The notes under the pieces are model-generated. The model did no database searches. It was not told the DNA's origin and saw only the letters and a list, made by a program, of their open reading frames with translations. From Rhizobiales bacterium 62-17 (GTDB taxonomy: Bacteria; Pseudomonadota; Alphaproteobacteria; Rhizobiales; Beijerinckiaceae): a DNA stretch of 64,000 bases. The position numbers were made by a program, and so were the translations under genes. This document shows positions 34,788-42,660 of this stretch, piece after piece (position 1 is the first letter of the stretch; each line of letters begins with the position of its first letter). Location: assembly GCA_001898965.1 (NCBI GenBank), contig MKVW01000001.1:306794-370793 (forward strand), read 5' to 3'.

Positions 34788-35699
34788 ATGCGTCTTGTGA
34801 CTTATCGCGCCTCGGTCGAGGCGCCCGCGCGTTTGGGCTTCATCGATGGCGACTATGTCGTCGACGTCGCCATGCTGGGCGATTCCCTCGGGCTTGATCT
34901 GCCCGATACCATGCTCGACCTCATCGACCTGGGTCCGCTGGCGGTGACGCAATTGCAGGACGTCGTCGATCAGACGCGGCCGTCCTGGCCGATTGGCGCG
35001 GCGCTGCCGCTCGTCAATGTCAAATTGCTCGCGCCCATCCCGCGTCCGCGCAAGAACATCTTCGGCATCGGCCTCAACTATGTCGAACATGTCGCGGAGT
35101 CGAGCCGCACACTCGACACGTCGAAGGACCTGCCGAAACAGCCGGTGATCTTCTCCAAGCCACCGACCACGGTGATCGGCCCGGGCGATGCCATCGAACA
35201 TAATAAGGCGATCACCCAGCAGCTCGACTGGGAAGTGGAACTGGCGGCCATCATCGGCCGCACCGCCAAGCGCGTCGAAAAGGACAAGGCGGTCGATTAC
35301 GTGTTCGGCTACAGCGTTATGATCGACGTCAGCGCCCGCGACAACCGCCGTGCCGGCCAGTGGATCTATTCCAAGGGCATGGACACCTATGGCCCCTTCG
35401 GCCCCTGCATCGTCACTGCCGATGAAATTCCCGATCCGCAGGCGCTCGATCTGTGGCTGACGGTCAACGGCGTGATCAAGCAGAAGTCGAATACCAAACA
35501 TATGCTGTTTGATGTGAAGACGCTGATCTCCGACATTTCCGCCGGTATCACGCTCGAGCCCGGCGACATCATCGCCACCGGCACGCCGGAAGGCGTCGGC
35601 GCCGGCCGCAATCCGCAGGAATGGCTGTGGCCCGGCGACGTGGTCGAAGCCTATGTGGAGAAGATCGGCCAGATCCGCCATCCGGTGGTTGCGGTCTAA
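34788..35699 (+). CDS. Fumarylacetoacetate hydrolase (FAH) family protein
   Basis: 303 residues. N-terminal domain RLGFIDGDYVVDVAMLGDS; FAH core with IFGIGLNYVEHVAES, LDWEVELAAIIGRTAK (metal-binding Glu/Glu), FGYSVMIDVSARD (Asp) and the terminal GDIIATGTPEGVGAG. FAH-family enzymes of this type hydrolyse fumarylpyruvate or maleylpyruvate-like products, or isomerise/hydrolyse acylpyruvates after gentisate-type ring cleavage, which fits its position directly after the dioxygenase gene. Confidence 0.9.
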   Translation: MRLVTYRASVEAPARLGFIDGDYVVDVAMLGDSLGLDLPDTMLDLIDLGPLAVTQLQDVVDQTRPSWPIGAALPLVNVKLLAPIPRPRKNIFGIGLNYVEHVAESSRTLDTSKDLPKQPVIFSKPPTTVIGPGDAIEHNKAITQQLDWEVELAAIIGRTAKRVEKDKAVDYVFGYSVMIDVSARDNRRAGQWIYSKGMDTYGPFGPCIVTADEIPDPQALDLWLTVNGVIKQKSNTKHMLFDVKTLISDISAGITLEPGDIIATGTPEGVGAGRNPQEWLWPGDVVEAYVEKIGQIRHPVVAV

Positions 35700-35732
35700 G
35701 ATCCGGCGGGAAAGCAAGGGAACAGGACAGCC

Positions 35733-36680
35733 ATGACGACATATAAAGCCGCGGTCGCCCAAGCCGCTTCCTTTCCCGAAGACCCGCGTGCTTCCGCCGA
35801 GAAGGCGGCGACGATGATCCGTGAAGCCTCGCAGAACGGCGCCCGCCTGATCGTCTTCCCGGAGGCCTTCATCGGCGGCTATCCCAAGGGTGCCTCTTTC
35901 GGGGCGCCCATTGGCATGCGTAAGCCGGAAGGCCGCGAAGCCTTCCGCGCCTATCATGCTGCTGCGATCGCTCTCGATGGCGAAGAAGTCGCGACGATTG
36001 CCGCGACGACGGCCGACACCGGCATGTTCGCGGTGATCGGCTGTATCGAGCGCGACAAGGGCACGCTCTATTGCACGGTGCTGTTCTTCGACGGCGCCAA
36101 GGGCCTGATCGGCAAGCATCGCAAACTGATGCCGACCGCCGGCGAACGACTGATCTGGGGCTTTGGCGATGGTTCGACCATGCCGGTGTTCGAAACCCCG
36201 CTCGGCACGGTCGGCGCGGTGATCTGCTGGGAAAACTATATGCCGATGCTGCGCATGCATATGTATGCACAGGGCATCTCCATCTATTGCGCGCCGACGG
36301 CGGACGATCGCGAGACCTGGATCCCGACGATGCGCCACATTGCGCTTGAGGGCCGCTGCTTCGTGCTCACCGCCTGCCAGCACATCACCCGTGGCGCTTA
36401 CAGCAAGGTCCACGAGTCCGCGCTCGGTGATGAACCTGAAACGGTGATGATGCGCGGCGGCAGCGCCATCATCGATCCGCTGGGTCGCGTCCTCGCCGGC
36501 CCGAATTTCGAAGGCGAGACCATTCTCTATGCCGATCTCGATCTCGACGACGTGCCGCGCGGCAAGTTCGATTTCGACGTCAGCGGACATTATGCGCGGC
36601 CCGATATTTTCCAATTAGTCGTCGACGACCGGCCGAAACATCCGGTTTCCAATCTCGCCTCTCTCGCCGAGCAGCGGTAG
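35733..36680 (+). CDS. Nitrilase (carbon-nitrogen hydrolase)
   Basis: 315 residues with the Glu-Lys-Cys triad: Glu44 in LIVFPEAFIGGYPKGASFG, Lys131 in LIGKHRKLMPTAGERLIWG and Cys165 in GAVICWENYMPMLR. The CWEN motif and PTADDRETW are those of true nitrilases rather than amidases or N-carbamoylases. It converts a nitrile to the acid and ammonia. In this operon it would generate an aromatic acid for the gentisate-type dioxygenase, although the aromatic substrate cannot be inferred from sequence alone. Confidence 0.9.
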   Translation: MTTYKAAVAQAASFPEDPRASAEKAATMIREASQNGARLIVFPEAFIGGYPKGASFGAPIGMRKPEGREAFRAYHAAAIALDGEEVATIAATTADTGMFAVIGCIERDKGTLYCTVLFFDGAKGLIGKHRKLMPTAGERLIWGFGDGSTMPVFETPLGTVGAVICWENYMPMLRMHMYAQGISIYCAPTADDRETWIPTMRHIALEGRCFVLTACQHITRGAYSKVHESALGDEPETVMMRGGSAIIDPLGRVLAGPNFEGETILYADLDLDDVPRGKFDFDVSGHYARPDIFQLVVDDRPKHPVSNLASLAEQR

Positions 36681-36684
36681 CGCC

Positions 36685-37344
36685 ATGTATTACGAGATGG
36701 ATGCCACCGCTGCCGACATCCGCTACAAAGTGCTGACCGCGACGGTGACGCCACGGCCGATCGCCTGGGTGACGACCAAGTCTTCGGCGGGCATCGTCAA
36801 TGCGGCGCCCTATAGTTTCTTCAACGTGATGGGCCATGAGCCGCCGACATTGGTGCTTGGCCTGCTGCGCGATCCCGTGAAGGGCTTCAAGGATACCGCT
36901 GAGAATATTCTCGCGACCGGCGAATTCGTCGTGAACCTGGTTTCGGAAAATCTCGCCTCGGCCATGAATATCACCTGCATGGACGCGCCGCGCGAGATAA
37001 GCGAGCTTGAGTGCGCCGGGCTCGAAGCTGCGCCCAGCACGCTGGTCGCGCCGCCGCGCATCAAAGCCGCGCCGGTCTCGCTTGAATGCCGCAGCCTGTC
37101 GGCGGTGGTGACTGGGCCGCAGCAGACCATCGTCATCGGCCGCATCGTCGCCGCTCACGTCGCCGATGAATTCATCATCAATGGTGTGCGGGGACATATC
37201 GACACGCCGGCATTGCGGCTCATCGGCCGCATGCACGGGGGTGGCTGGTATGCGCGCACGTCAGATCTGTTCAGCATCGACCGCCCCACTTACGCCGGCT
37301 GGCTGCAAGAACAGGAAAAAGCGCGGGCCAAAACAGAAGGCTGA
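36685..37344 (+). CDS. FMN-binding split-barrel flavin reductase family protein
   Basis: 219 residues with the flavin-reductase core TATVTPRPIAWVTTKSSAG, NAAPYSFFNVMGHEPPTLV and NILATGEFVVNLVSE. Family members supply reduced flavin to a monooxygenase or are themselves flavoprotein oxidoreductases. No monooxygenase is in this operon, so the partner is elsewhere or the protein acts alone. It starts four bases after the nitrilase stop. Confidence 0.85.
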   Translation: MYYEMDATAADIRYKVLTATVTPRPIAWVTTKSSAGIVNAAPYSFFNVMGHEPPTLVLGLLRDPVKGFKDTAENILATGEFVVNLVSENLASAMNITCMDAPREISELECAGLEAAPSTLVAPPRIKAAPVSLECRSLSAVVTGPQQTIVIGRIVAAHVADEFIINGVRGHIDTPALRLIGRMHGGGWYARTSDLFSIDRPTYAGWLQEQEKARAKTEG

Positions 37345-37362
37345 ACTAAAATCAGCAGCCTG

Positions 37363-37397
37363 CTGAAGTCTTTCACCGAAACGGTGAAAGACTTCAG
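37363..37397. terminator. Bidirectional terminator between the ring-cleavage operon and the histidine kinase
   Basis: A perfect 16-bp stem (CTGAAGTCTTTCACCG and its complement) with an AAA loop, the longest hairpin I see in the window. It lies 18 bases after the flavin-reductase stop, between convergent genes. On the plus strand it is followed by the moderately T-rich GTTCTTGTTTTG. Confidence 0.8.
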
Positions 37398-37399
37398 GT

Positions 37400-37456
37400 T
37401 CTTGTTTTGACGCGTTTTCTTTATGCGAACCGGAATCCACTTCGCTCGAAAACGCT
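37400..37456 (-). repeat. 57-bp dispersed intergenic repeat, copy 1
   Basis: Read on the minus strand, the element begins AGCGTTTTCGAGCGAAGTGG immediately after the TAA of the histidine-kinase gene and ends near CGCGTCAAAACAAGA, next to the terminator hairpin. A copy with about five differences lies at 49962-50018. Internal inverted repeat GCGTTTTC / GAAAACGC. Its position directly against a stop codon in both copies suggests a 3'-UTR role. Confidence 0.75.
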
Positions 37457-39013
37457 TTAGGCGGCGGAACGGCGCACGAAGCGACGCGGCGTGCGTTTTT
37501 CTTCCGCCACCACATCCATATGCGGCAGCGCGTCCATCACCCGCTCAGGCGGGAAGATGACGATCACTTCGGTGCCGACGCGCACTTCCGATTTCAACGT
37601 GAATGTGCCGCCGTGCAATTCGACGAGGCCTTTAACGATCGGCAGGCCAAGGCCTGAACCTTCGTCCGCATTCTTCTGCGCCATCGAGCCGCGACCGAAG
37701 GAGGACAGCACTACGGGGATTTCTTCCGGCGGTATGCCGGGGCCGGTGTCGCGGATGGAAATGTACTGTCCGCCCGCCGCCGTCCAACCAACCTTGATGG
37801 TCACCGTGCCACCCTGCGGCGTGAACTTGATGGCATTGGTCAAAAGGTTCAGCGTCACCTGGCGGATGGCACGCTCGTCGGCCCACAGACGCGGCAGATC
37901 GGGTTCGATCGTATTGACGACGTTGATGCCGCGCTTTTGCGCCCGCATGGTCAACAGATGCTGGCAGTCTTCGACGATATGAGCGATCGAAATCGATTCT
38001 TCGCGCAGTTCGACGCGTCCGGCTTCGACACGCGACAAGTCGAGAATTTCGTTGATCAGTTTCAGCAGATGTTCGCCGCTGGAATGAATGTCGCTGGCAT
38101 ATTCGCGATAGGTCGGCACCGCATGCTGCCCGAACAATTCGTTCTTCATCACTTCGGAGAAGCCGAGAATGGCATTGAGCGGCGTGCGCAGCTCGTGGCT
38201 CATCGTGGCCAGGAATCTTGACTTGGCAAGATTGGCCTCTTCGGCGCGCCGCCGAGCCTCGTCCGAATTCATCTTCTGGGCCTCGAGCTCGGCGATCAGC
38301 TCATCCTTCTCCATACGCAGCGACAGCGAGTCGAGCGTTGAAGCGTAGAGCCGTTTGGCGAGAACCGCGAAATAGATCGGTGTCGCGGCGGCCATGATCG
38401 TCAGCGGCAGAGCCGCCGCGGTGGCCATGTGATTGCCCTGGGTGAAGACGACGATGGCCAGTGTCACCGGCAGCAGGCTGCAATAGACCGCCAGTGGAAT
38501 AGGGGCGGAGAGCACCGCATTCATCGCCGCCACGGTGAGCAGAACGAACAAAACGAAGAGCCGCGCGCTTTCGTCGGCCACCGGCAAGAGAATGGCGACG
38601 AGACTGGCCCAGGCGCAGCCTTGGAGGATTTCGGCGAAAATGAATTTGCGATGCCAGGCGCGCAGCCGTCGCTCCGGTTCGTCGTCCTGCAGAAAGCGGC
38701 TGGCGAAGCCATAGACGAGAGCATTGGCACTCGTCATCAAGGTCAGCCAGATCAAAGCTCGGAAAGGTGTGGTCCAGATGATCGTGCTGCCGGCGACGAT
38801 GAACGCCAGCGCCATGACCACGGGGGCTGCGGACTTCCGCGCTTCGGCGAATTGGCGGATCAGTTCGAGATCAAAAGCGCGATGGCCGGTGCCGGAGGAG
38901 GTGATGCGTTCGCGCGTGGCACGGATCTGCGAAGCCATGTCACGGCGCTGCTGAGCCGTTCTCGGATCGGGGCCGCGACCCCGCTCGATCATTTCGGCGG
39001 TGACCTCACGCAT
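37457..39013 (-). CDS. Membrane histidine kinase (PleC/PdhS-like layout, without PAS)
   Basis: About 518 residues from the ATG of MREVTAEMIERG. A cytoplasmic helical N-terminus (about 1-75) is followed by a block of four to five TM segments, a coiled coil (MEKDELIAELEAQKMNSDEARRR) and a HisKA domain with FLATMSHELRTPLNAILGF. The ATPase domain has N-box LNLLTNAIKFTPQGGTV, G1 IRDTGPGIP and G2 EGSGLGLPIV. It is an orphan kinase with no adjacent response regulator. A CtrA box about 120 bp upstream suggests cell-cycle-linked expression. No good Shine-Dalgarno sequence, so the start is provisional. Confidence 0.88.
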   Translation of the reverse strand: MREVTAEMIERGRGPDPRTAQQRRDMASQIRATRERITSSGTGHRAFDLELIRQFAEARKSAAPVVMALAFIVAGSTIIWTTPFRALIWLTLMTSANALVYGFASRFLQDDEPERRLRAWHRKFIFAEILQGCAWASLVAILLPVADESARLFVLFVLLTVAAMNAVLSAPIPLAVYCSLLPVTLAIVVFTQGNHMATAAALPLTIMAAATPIYFAVLAKRLYASTLDSLSLRMEKDELIAELEAQKMNSDEARRRAEEANLAKSRFLATMSHELRTPLNAILGFSEVMKNELFGQHAVPTYREYASDIHSSGEHLLKLINEILDLSRVEAGRVELREESISIAHIVEDCQHLLTMRAQKRGINVVNTIEPDLPRLWADERAIRQVTLNLLTNAIKFTPQGGTVTIKVGWTAAGGQYISIRDTGPGIPPEEIPVVLSSFGRGSMAQKNADEGSGLGLPIVKGLVELHGGTFTLKSEVRVGTEVIVIFPPERVMDALPHMDVVAEEKRTPRRFVRRSAA

Positions 39014-39398
39014 GGACACAATTGACCCGGACTCAAAAACGCGACTGGACTGGAAAATGCCCGCGATCGGCGGCGCGGCCATATTCCGCCAAAAAGCTTA
39101 ACGATCGGCTGACGGGTTCCAAAGTTACTTGGGTTAATGTCGAGTTAAGACGCATCGGGCCCAGGATGCCGGCAGTACGAGAGGATTCGTGCCCCTGGAT
39201 GTGCGCTAGCGCACATTGATCACCGCAAATTAAGATGAAATGCGATGGTTTCTTGCACGATTTTCCCGCGCGCCGTTTTGGCGGAAGGCTATCTATTGTA
39301 TAGGATTTTTTATGTTTTCTACGTCTCCATCCCACCCCCTGGCACCCGTCAACTCAAGAGCGGGAGAAGCCGAAAATCAGGCACATAAGGATCAGCGG
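39014..39398. other. 385-bp divergent intergenic region with CtrA box and palindrome
   Basis: No credible gene. It holds the CtrA-type box at 39134-39148, a 14-bp perfect palindrome GTGCGCTAGCGCAC at 39201-39214, and the Shine-Dalgarno sequence for the MBL hydrolase at its right end. The longer frame of the MBL gene that enters here is Arg/Phe-rich and not family-like. Confidence 0.6.
39134..39148 (-). promoter_or_regulatory. CtrA binding site TTAA-N7-TTAA(C)
   Basis: On the minus strand the sequence reads TTAACTCGACATTAAC, a full match to the consensus TTAA-N7-TTAAC of the alphaproteobacterial cell-cycle regulator CtrA. It lies upstream of the minus-strand histidine-kinase gene, in the orientation expected for control of that gene. 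Confidence 0.65.
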
Positions 39399-40157
39399 AT
39401 GCACCTGACCATCGTGGGTAGCGGCGATGCTTTCGGCAGCGGCGGCCGTTCCAACACGTGTCTGAGGCTCGACTGTTCAGGGGAGGAGGGGCGCGGCCAG
39501 ACGCTCGTCGTCGATTTCGGCTCGTCGGCCCTGGTGGCCTGGCACAAGCTCGGCTTTGACAGCAACGAAATCGATGCGGTGGTTCTCAGCCACCTGCATG
39601 GCGATCATTTCGGCGGCCTGCCGTCGCTGCTGCTGGAAGGCCAGTTTGTCAGCCGCCGCAAGAAGCCTTTGACCATCGTCGGCCCCGAAGGGCTCGAAGC
39701 GCGCTTGCGCGCCACCTGCGAAGCGCTGTTCCCCGACAGTTGGTCGAACCGCTGGAGCTATCCGCTCACCTTGATCGAAAACCGGCCGGGCCATGTGACG
39801 GAGGTGGTGGGTTGCAAGATTTCGGTGCTGCCCGTCGATCATCCCTCCGGCGCCATGTCGCGCGCCTTGCGCATCGAAAACGGCGGAAAGACGTTCGCTT
39901 TCTCCGGCGATACCTGTTGGGTCGACAATTTGATCGAGATCAGCGATGGCGCCGATCTGTTCATGATCGAATGTTATTCGGGCCAGGAGGCCGTGCCTTA
40001 CCACATCGACTGGCCGACCTTGAAAGCCAACCTGCCGCGTCTCAAGGCGCGTCGCATCATGGCGACCCATATGAACGCCAGCGCCTATGCTCTGCGTCAG
40101 GACATCATCGACGCCGGCGTGCTGGTGGCCGAGGATGGGGCCACGTTCGATCTTTGA
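39399..40157 (+). CDS. MBL-fold metallo-hydrolase (RNase Z-like subgroup)
   Basis: 252 residues with the metal motif LSHLHGDHFGGLPSLLLEG (HxHxDH), the later histidines in PVDHPSG, the aspartate in TFAFSGDTCWVDN and the C-terminal IMATHMNASAYALR. The opening LTIVGSGDAFGSGGRSNTCL is typical of the RNase Z/ElaC-like branch of single-domain enzymes. Substrate unknown. The ATG nine bases after AAGGA was chosen over a 53-codon upstream extension. Confidence 0.85.
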   Translation: MHLTIVGSGDAFGSGGRSNTCLRLDCSGEEGRGQTLVVDFGSSALVAWHKLGFDSNEIDAVVLSHLHGDHFGGLPSLLLEGQFVSRRKKPLTIVGPEGLEARLRATCEALFPDSWSNRWSYPLTLIENRPGHVTEVVGCKISVLPVDHPSGAMSRALRIENGGKTFAFSGDTCWVDNLIEISDGADLFMIECYSGQEAVPYHIDWPTLKANLPRLKARRIMATHMNASAYALRQDIIDAGVLVAEDGATFDL

Positions 40158-40208
40158 CGAACAAAAGCTCCGGTTCCGCAGGAAGCGAAACCGGCGGCTG
40201 ATCGAAAA

Positions 40209-40745
40209 TCAGTGGCTGGCTGCCGCACCAAAGCGGGCGCGTCCCGCCTTCGGCCAAACATTGGCCCCTAATGCATTGGTTTGTTCCGACCAATGGTCCG
40301 TCATGGCGTCGAGCAGGATTTCGATCTTGTCATGCGTCGCGACATTGGTGCGCACCGCCAGCAAAGTGCCACCGCGCCGCACGGCTTCCGAATAGGCATG
40401 GGCTTCGGCTTCGCTGACGCCGTTTTCCATGAGCGAGCCCATCATGCTGCCGGCCGGGCCACCCATCATGAGCCAGCCAGCCGCGACCACAGGGCCAAGG
40501 CCCAGAATGACGACGACACTGAGCTCAGGAAGCAGGCCGGCTCCATTGCCTTCGCCCGCCGCCGTATTCCCGACGGTCAGGCCATGAACATCATTTCGAT
40601 GAGTCCGGTCATGATAGGCGCGCCATCTGTCGGCTGTATTGGCGACGACGGATATGTCGGCGCTTGGCACACCGCTGCGCTCCAGCAGGGCCACGGCCTC
40701 TTGCGCGTGAGCGAAGTCATCGTAAAGCCGTGTGACAACGGTCAT
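40209..40745 (-). CDS. General stress protein 17M-like (YflT-type) membrane-associated protein
   Basis: 178 residues. N-terminal GS17M-like domain MTVVTRLYDDFAHAQEAVAL then SGVPSADISVVAN; a central glycine/methionine-rich hydrophobic stretch LGLGPVVAAGWLMMGGPAGSMMGSLM; then a second domain with YSEAVRRGGTLLAVRT. This domain order occurs in proteins annotated as general stress or DUF1269-like. AAGGAA lies correctly upstream of the ATG. No direct function known. Confidence 0.6.
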   Translation of the reverse strand: MTVVTRLYDDFAHAQEAVALLERSGVPSADISVVANTADRWRAYHDRTHRNDVHGLTVGNTAAGEGNGAGLLPELSVVVILGLGPVVAAGWLMMGGPAGSMMGSLMENGVSEAEAHAYSEAVRRGGTLLAVRTNVATHDKIEILLDAMTDHWSEQTNALGANVWPKAGRARFGAAASH

Positions 40746-41210
40746 GGATTTTTCCTTAATGGAACGGACACAGCCACAAGTCTGGGGCCGCAAGTCGCGG
40801 GCGATGCGGATTGGCGCGTCAGCTTTGCCCGGCCGCGCCAAAGGTCGTTTTCGATGGAAGGCCCACGGTGATGAACCGCGAGTCGCAGGGCGGGGGCATG
40901 CTCCCGTCTGGATAAAGTGTGGGCGTTACCGCCAGCGTGGCCCGGTTGGGCGTCGCGATAGGGGGAGCTTGGTTTTCAGATGAATTCCCACGGGGGTATT
41001 TCCAGGAGCTAGAACCGATAAGGGAGCAGTTGAAGGTGCTTCTTCAGTTCGACGCGCATATTCCACTCGACGCTCCAGTAACGGCTCCAGACGCCCAAGG
41101 TTCCCGCGTCAAAATGACTCGCGGCAGATTTTTTTGTTTCGTCGCAAGCAACGGAAATATCTCGCTAAATCCTTGGAACCATTCAAAGGAGGCGGCGTTC
41201 GAAATCTGCG
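40746..41210. other. 465-bp gene-free stretch
   Basis: No reading frame here is supportable: one plus-strand frame is open across much of it and continues out of frame through the SemiSWEET gene, but it lacks a ribosome-binding site and family resemblance. The right end has AAAGGAGG, 18 bases from the SemiSWEET ATG. I see no tRNA, repeat or terminator. Confidence 0.5.
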
Positions 41211-41510
41211 ATGATCATCATCATTTTGGGAACTGCGGCCGCGATCTGTTCCATGGCCAGTTTCGTGCCGCAGGCTTGGCGGATCATTCGGACGCGGGAC
41301 ACGGAAGGGATATCGCCGGGGACTTATTTCCTCACGGTTCTCGCCTTCGCGCTATGGACCGCCTACGGCCTTTCGCTAGGCGCCTGGCCTCTGGTCGCCA
41401 GCAATGGTTTCAACCTGCTGATCTCGGCTTTCATTTTCATGATGACGATCCTGCCGCAGCGCACCAAGGACACGATCGCCGAGACGATCGATCCCGATGA
41501 CAAAAAGTGA
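41211..41510 (+). CDS. SemiSWEET/PQ-loop transporter
   Basis: 99 residues, three TM segments (about 2-21, 36-55, 62-83) with the PQ motif in ASFVPQAWRIIRTRDTEGIS, the exact SemiSWEET signature. SemiSWEETs dimerise to form a sugar or amino-acid uniport. The polar tail (PQRTKDTIAETIDPDDKK) is cytoplasmic. The Shine-Dalgarno-like AAAGGAGG is unusually far from the ATG, and no closer one exists; in the same frame no other start is available. Confidence 0.85.
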   Translation: MIIIILGTAAAICSMASFVPQAWRIIRTRDTEGISPGTYFLTVLAFALWTAYGLSLGAWPLVASNGFNLLISAFIFMMTILPQRTKDTIAETIDPDDKK

Positions 41511-41729
41511 AGCGAAGGGCAGGGTGCCGGCGGAGGGAAAGAAACATGTCTGAGGACGCGCCTTCTCTCGATCCGATGCGGCCTCGGTTTGTGGCGTAGT
41601 CGGCCAGCGCCGAGACCGGTTGTGGCCTGACGTATGTGCGGGTTTTCAAATGCGGTCGTCGTTCCTTGATTTATTTTTTGTGAATGCATTTCTCTTGAAC
41701 AGGCGCTGGGCGCCTGGCACGAGTCAATC

Positions 41730-42416
41730 ATGGTGAAGGCATCGGCTTTGGCAGCGCAGAAAAAGAGCACGGAGACATCTCCGGGCTCCGTGCGGAAACT
41801 CGGCATTCTCACCCGCAAGATAGAAGCCTGCCGCATCTGCATCGACACGCCTGACAGAGCACCGCTGCCACATGAGCCGAATCCCGTCGTACGGGCATCG
41901 TCTACGGCTCGTCTGCTGATCGCCGGGCAGGCGCCGGGCGTGCGCGTCCACGCCTCCGGCATGCCGTTCACCGACCCTTCGGGCGATCGCCTGCGGCAGT
42001 GGATGGGGATCGATAAGGAAACATTCTACGACGCATCGCGCATCGCCATCGTGCCCATGGGATTTTGCTTTCCCGGGCACGACGCCAAGAAGGGCGATCT
42101 GCCACCGCGCCGCGAATGCGCGCGCCACTGGCATGAAGAGCTGATGCAGGCCATGCCGCAGATCGAAACCATTCTCGCCATCGGCATCTATGCGCAGGCC
42201 TGGCACCGCCAGCGTCTGGGCCTGCATGTGCCGGCCTCGGGCGGCATGACAGATCTGGTGCGCGATTGGCGCACGGCTTTCGCCACAACGCCGAAGGTCA
42301 TCGCCTTGCCGCATCCCTCTTGGCGCAACAATGCCTGGCTGAAGAAAAACCCGTGGTTCGAACGGGATGTTCTGCCGCGTTTGCGTCGGGAAGTGGCACG
42401 GCTTGTCGGGCCGTGA
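41730..42416 (+). CDS. Uracil-DNA glycosylase-family protein
   Basis: 228 residues. Motif 1 is LLIAGQAPGVRVHASGMPF, corresponding to the GEAPG-type water-activating loop of family 4/5 UDGs. The C-terminal PHPSWRNNAWLKKNPWFERD is the HPS-type motif 2. An N-terminal cysteine pair (ACRIC) resembles the Fe-S ligands of family 4 enzymes, but the remaining ligands are not obvious, so iron-sulfur content is uncertain. It may excise uracil from DNA or be a paralogue without that activity. Confidence 0.75.
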   Translation: MVKASALAAQKKSTETSPGSVRKLGILTRKIEACRICIDTPDRAPLPHEPNPVVRASSTARLLIAGQAPGVRVHASGMPFTDPSGDRLRQWMGIDKETFYDASRIAIVPMGFCFPGHDAKKGDLPPRRECARHWHEELMQAMPQIETILAIGIYAQAWHRQRLGLHVPASGGMTDLVRDWRTAFATTPKVIALPHPSWRNNAWLKKNPWFERDVLPRLRREVARLVGP

Positions 42417-42421
42417 GGCTT

Positions 42422-42450
42422 TAGCCCATCTGGCGTCGAAACATGGGCTA
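42422..42450 (+). terminator. Possible terminator hairpin after the UDG-like gene
   Basis: Inverted repeat TAGCCCAT (42422-42429) and ATGGGCTA (42443-42450), 8 bp, 13-base loop, starting six bases after the stop codon. No T-run follows it, so it could equally be an mRNA-stabilising element. Confidence 0.4.
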
Positions 42451-42504
42451 GCGCAATTCGCGCGGCGTCCCTATATTGGCGGCGTCGAAAAAGGCAGGTC
42501 TGGT

Positions 42505-42622
42505 ATGGTAGGTCCAGGCCCTTCCCGTGAGGGAAGCACTGTCCGGTCCCGCTTGCGGGACCTGAGGCACCACGGCGATCCAAGCGCTTCGGCGCGCAGG
42601 TTCGGCTGGGTGTTTGTTTTCT
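42505..42622 (+). ncRNA. Candidate structured RNA or MFS leader: three tetraloop hairpins then a U-rich tract
   Basis: Within 75 bases there are three hairpins, each capped by a classic stable tetraloop with its preferred closing pair: CTTCCC-GTGA-GGGAAG (GNRA, 42521-42536), GGTCCCG-CTTG-CGGGACC (CUUG, 42545-42562) and GCGC-TTCG-GCGC (UUCG, 42584-42595). TGTTTGTTTTCT follows at 42611-42622. Flanking TGGT/CAGG and CCTG/ACCA segments could close an outer stem. It does not match tRNA, 4.5S, tmRNA or the common riboswitches I know. It lies 39 bases before an MFS gene on the same strand. Confidence 0.5.
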
Positions 42623-42660
42623 GACCCGCATCGGCTGGACCCCCTACGAGAGACCAGTCT

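Noticed and set aside
34767..36614. 615-residue minus-strand reading frame
   Set aside because: Antisense to the cupin, FAH and nitrilase genes, which have complete catalytic motifs; composition is that of a shadow frame.
39201..39214. GTGCGCTAGCGCAC palindrome as an operator
   Set aside because: A perfect palindrome but isolated and not positioned against a promoter I can identify.
40919..41500. 193-residue plus-strand frame in the SemiSWEET region
   Set aside because: Its second half reads the SemiSWEET gene out of frame, and the first half has no ribosome-binding site or family match.
42505..42622. tRNA, 4.5S RNA or common riboswitch
   Set aside because: No cloverleaf, SRP core or known aptamer consensus can be fitted; left as unclassified structured RNA.
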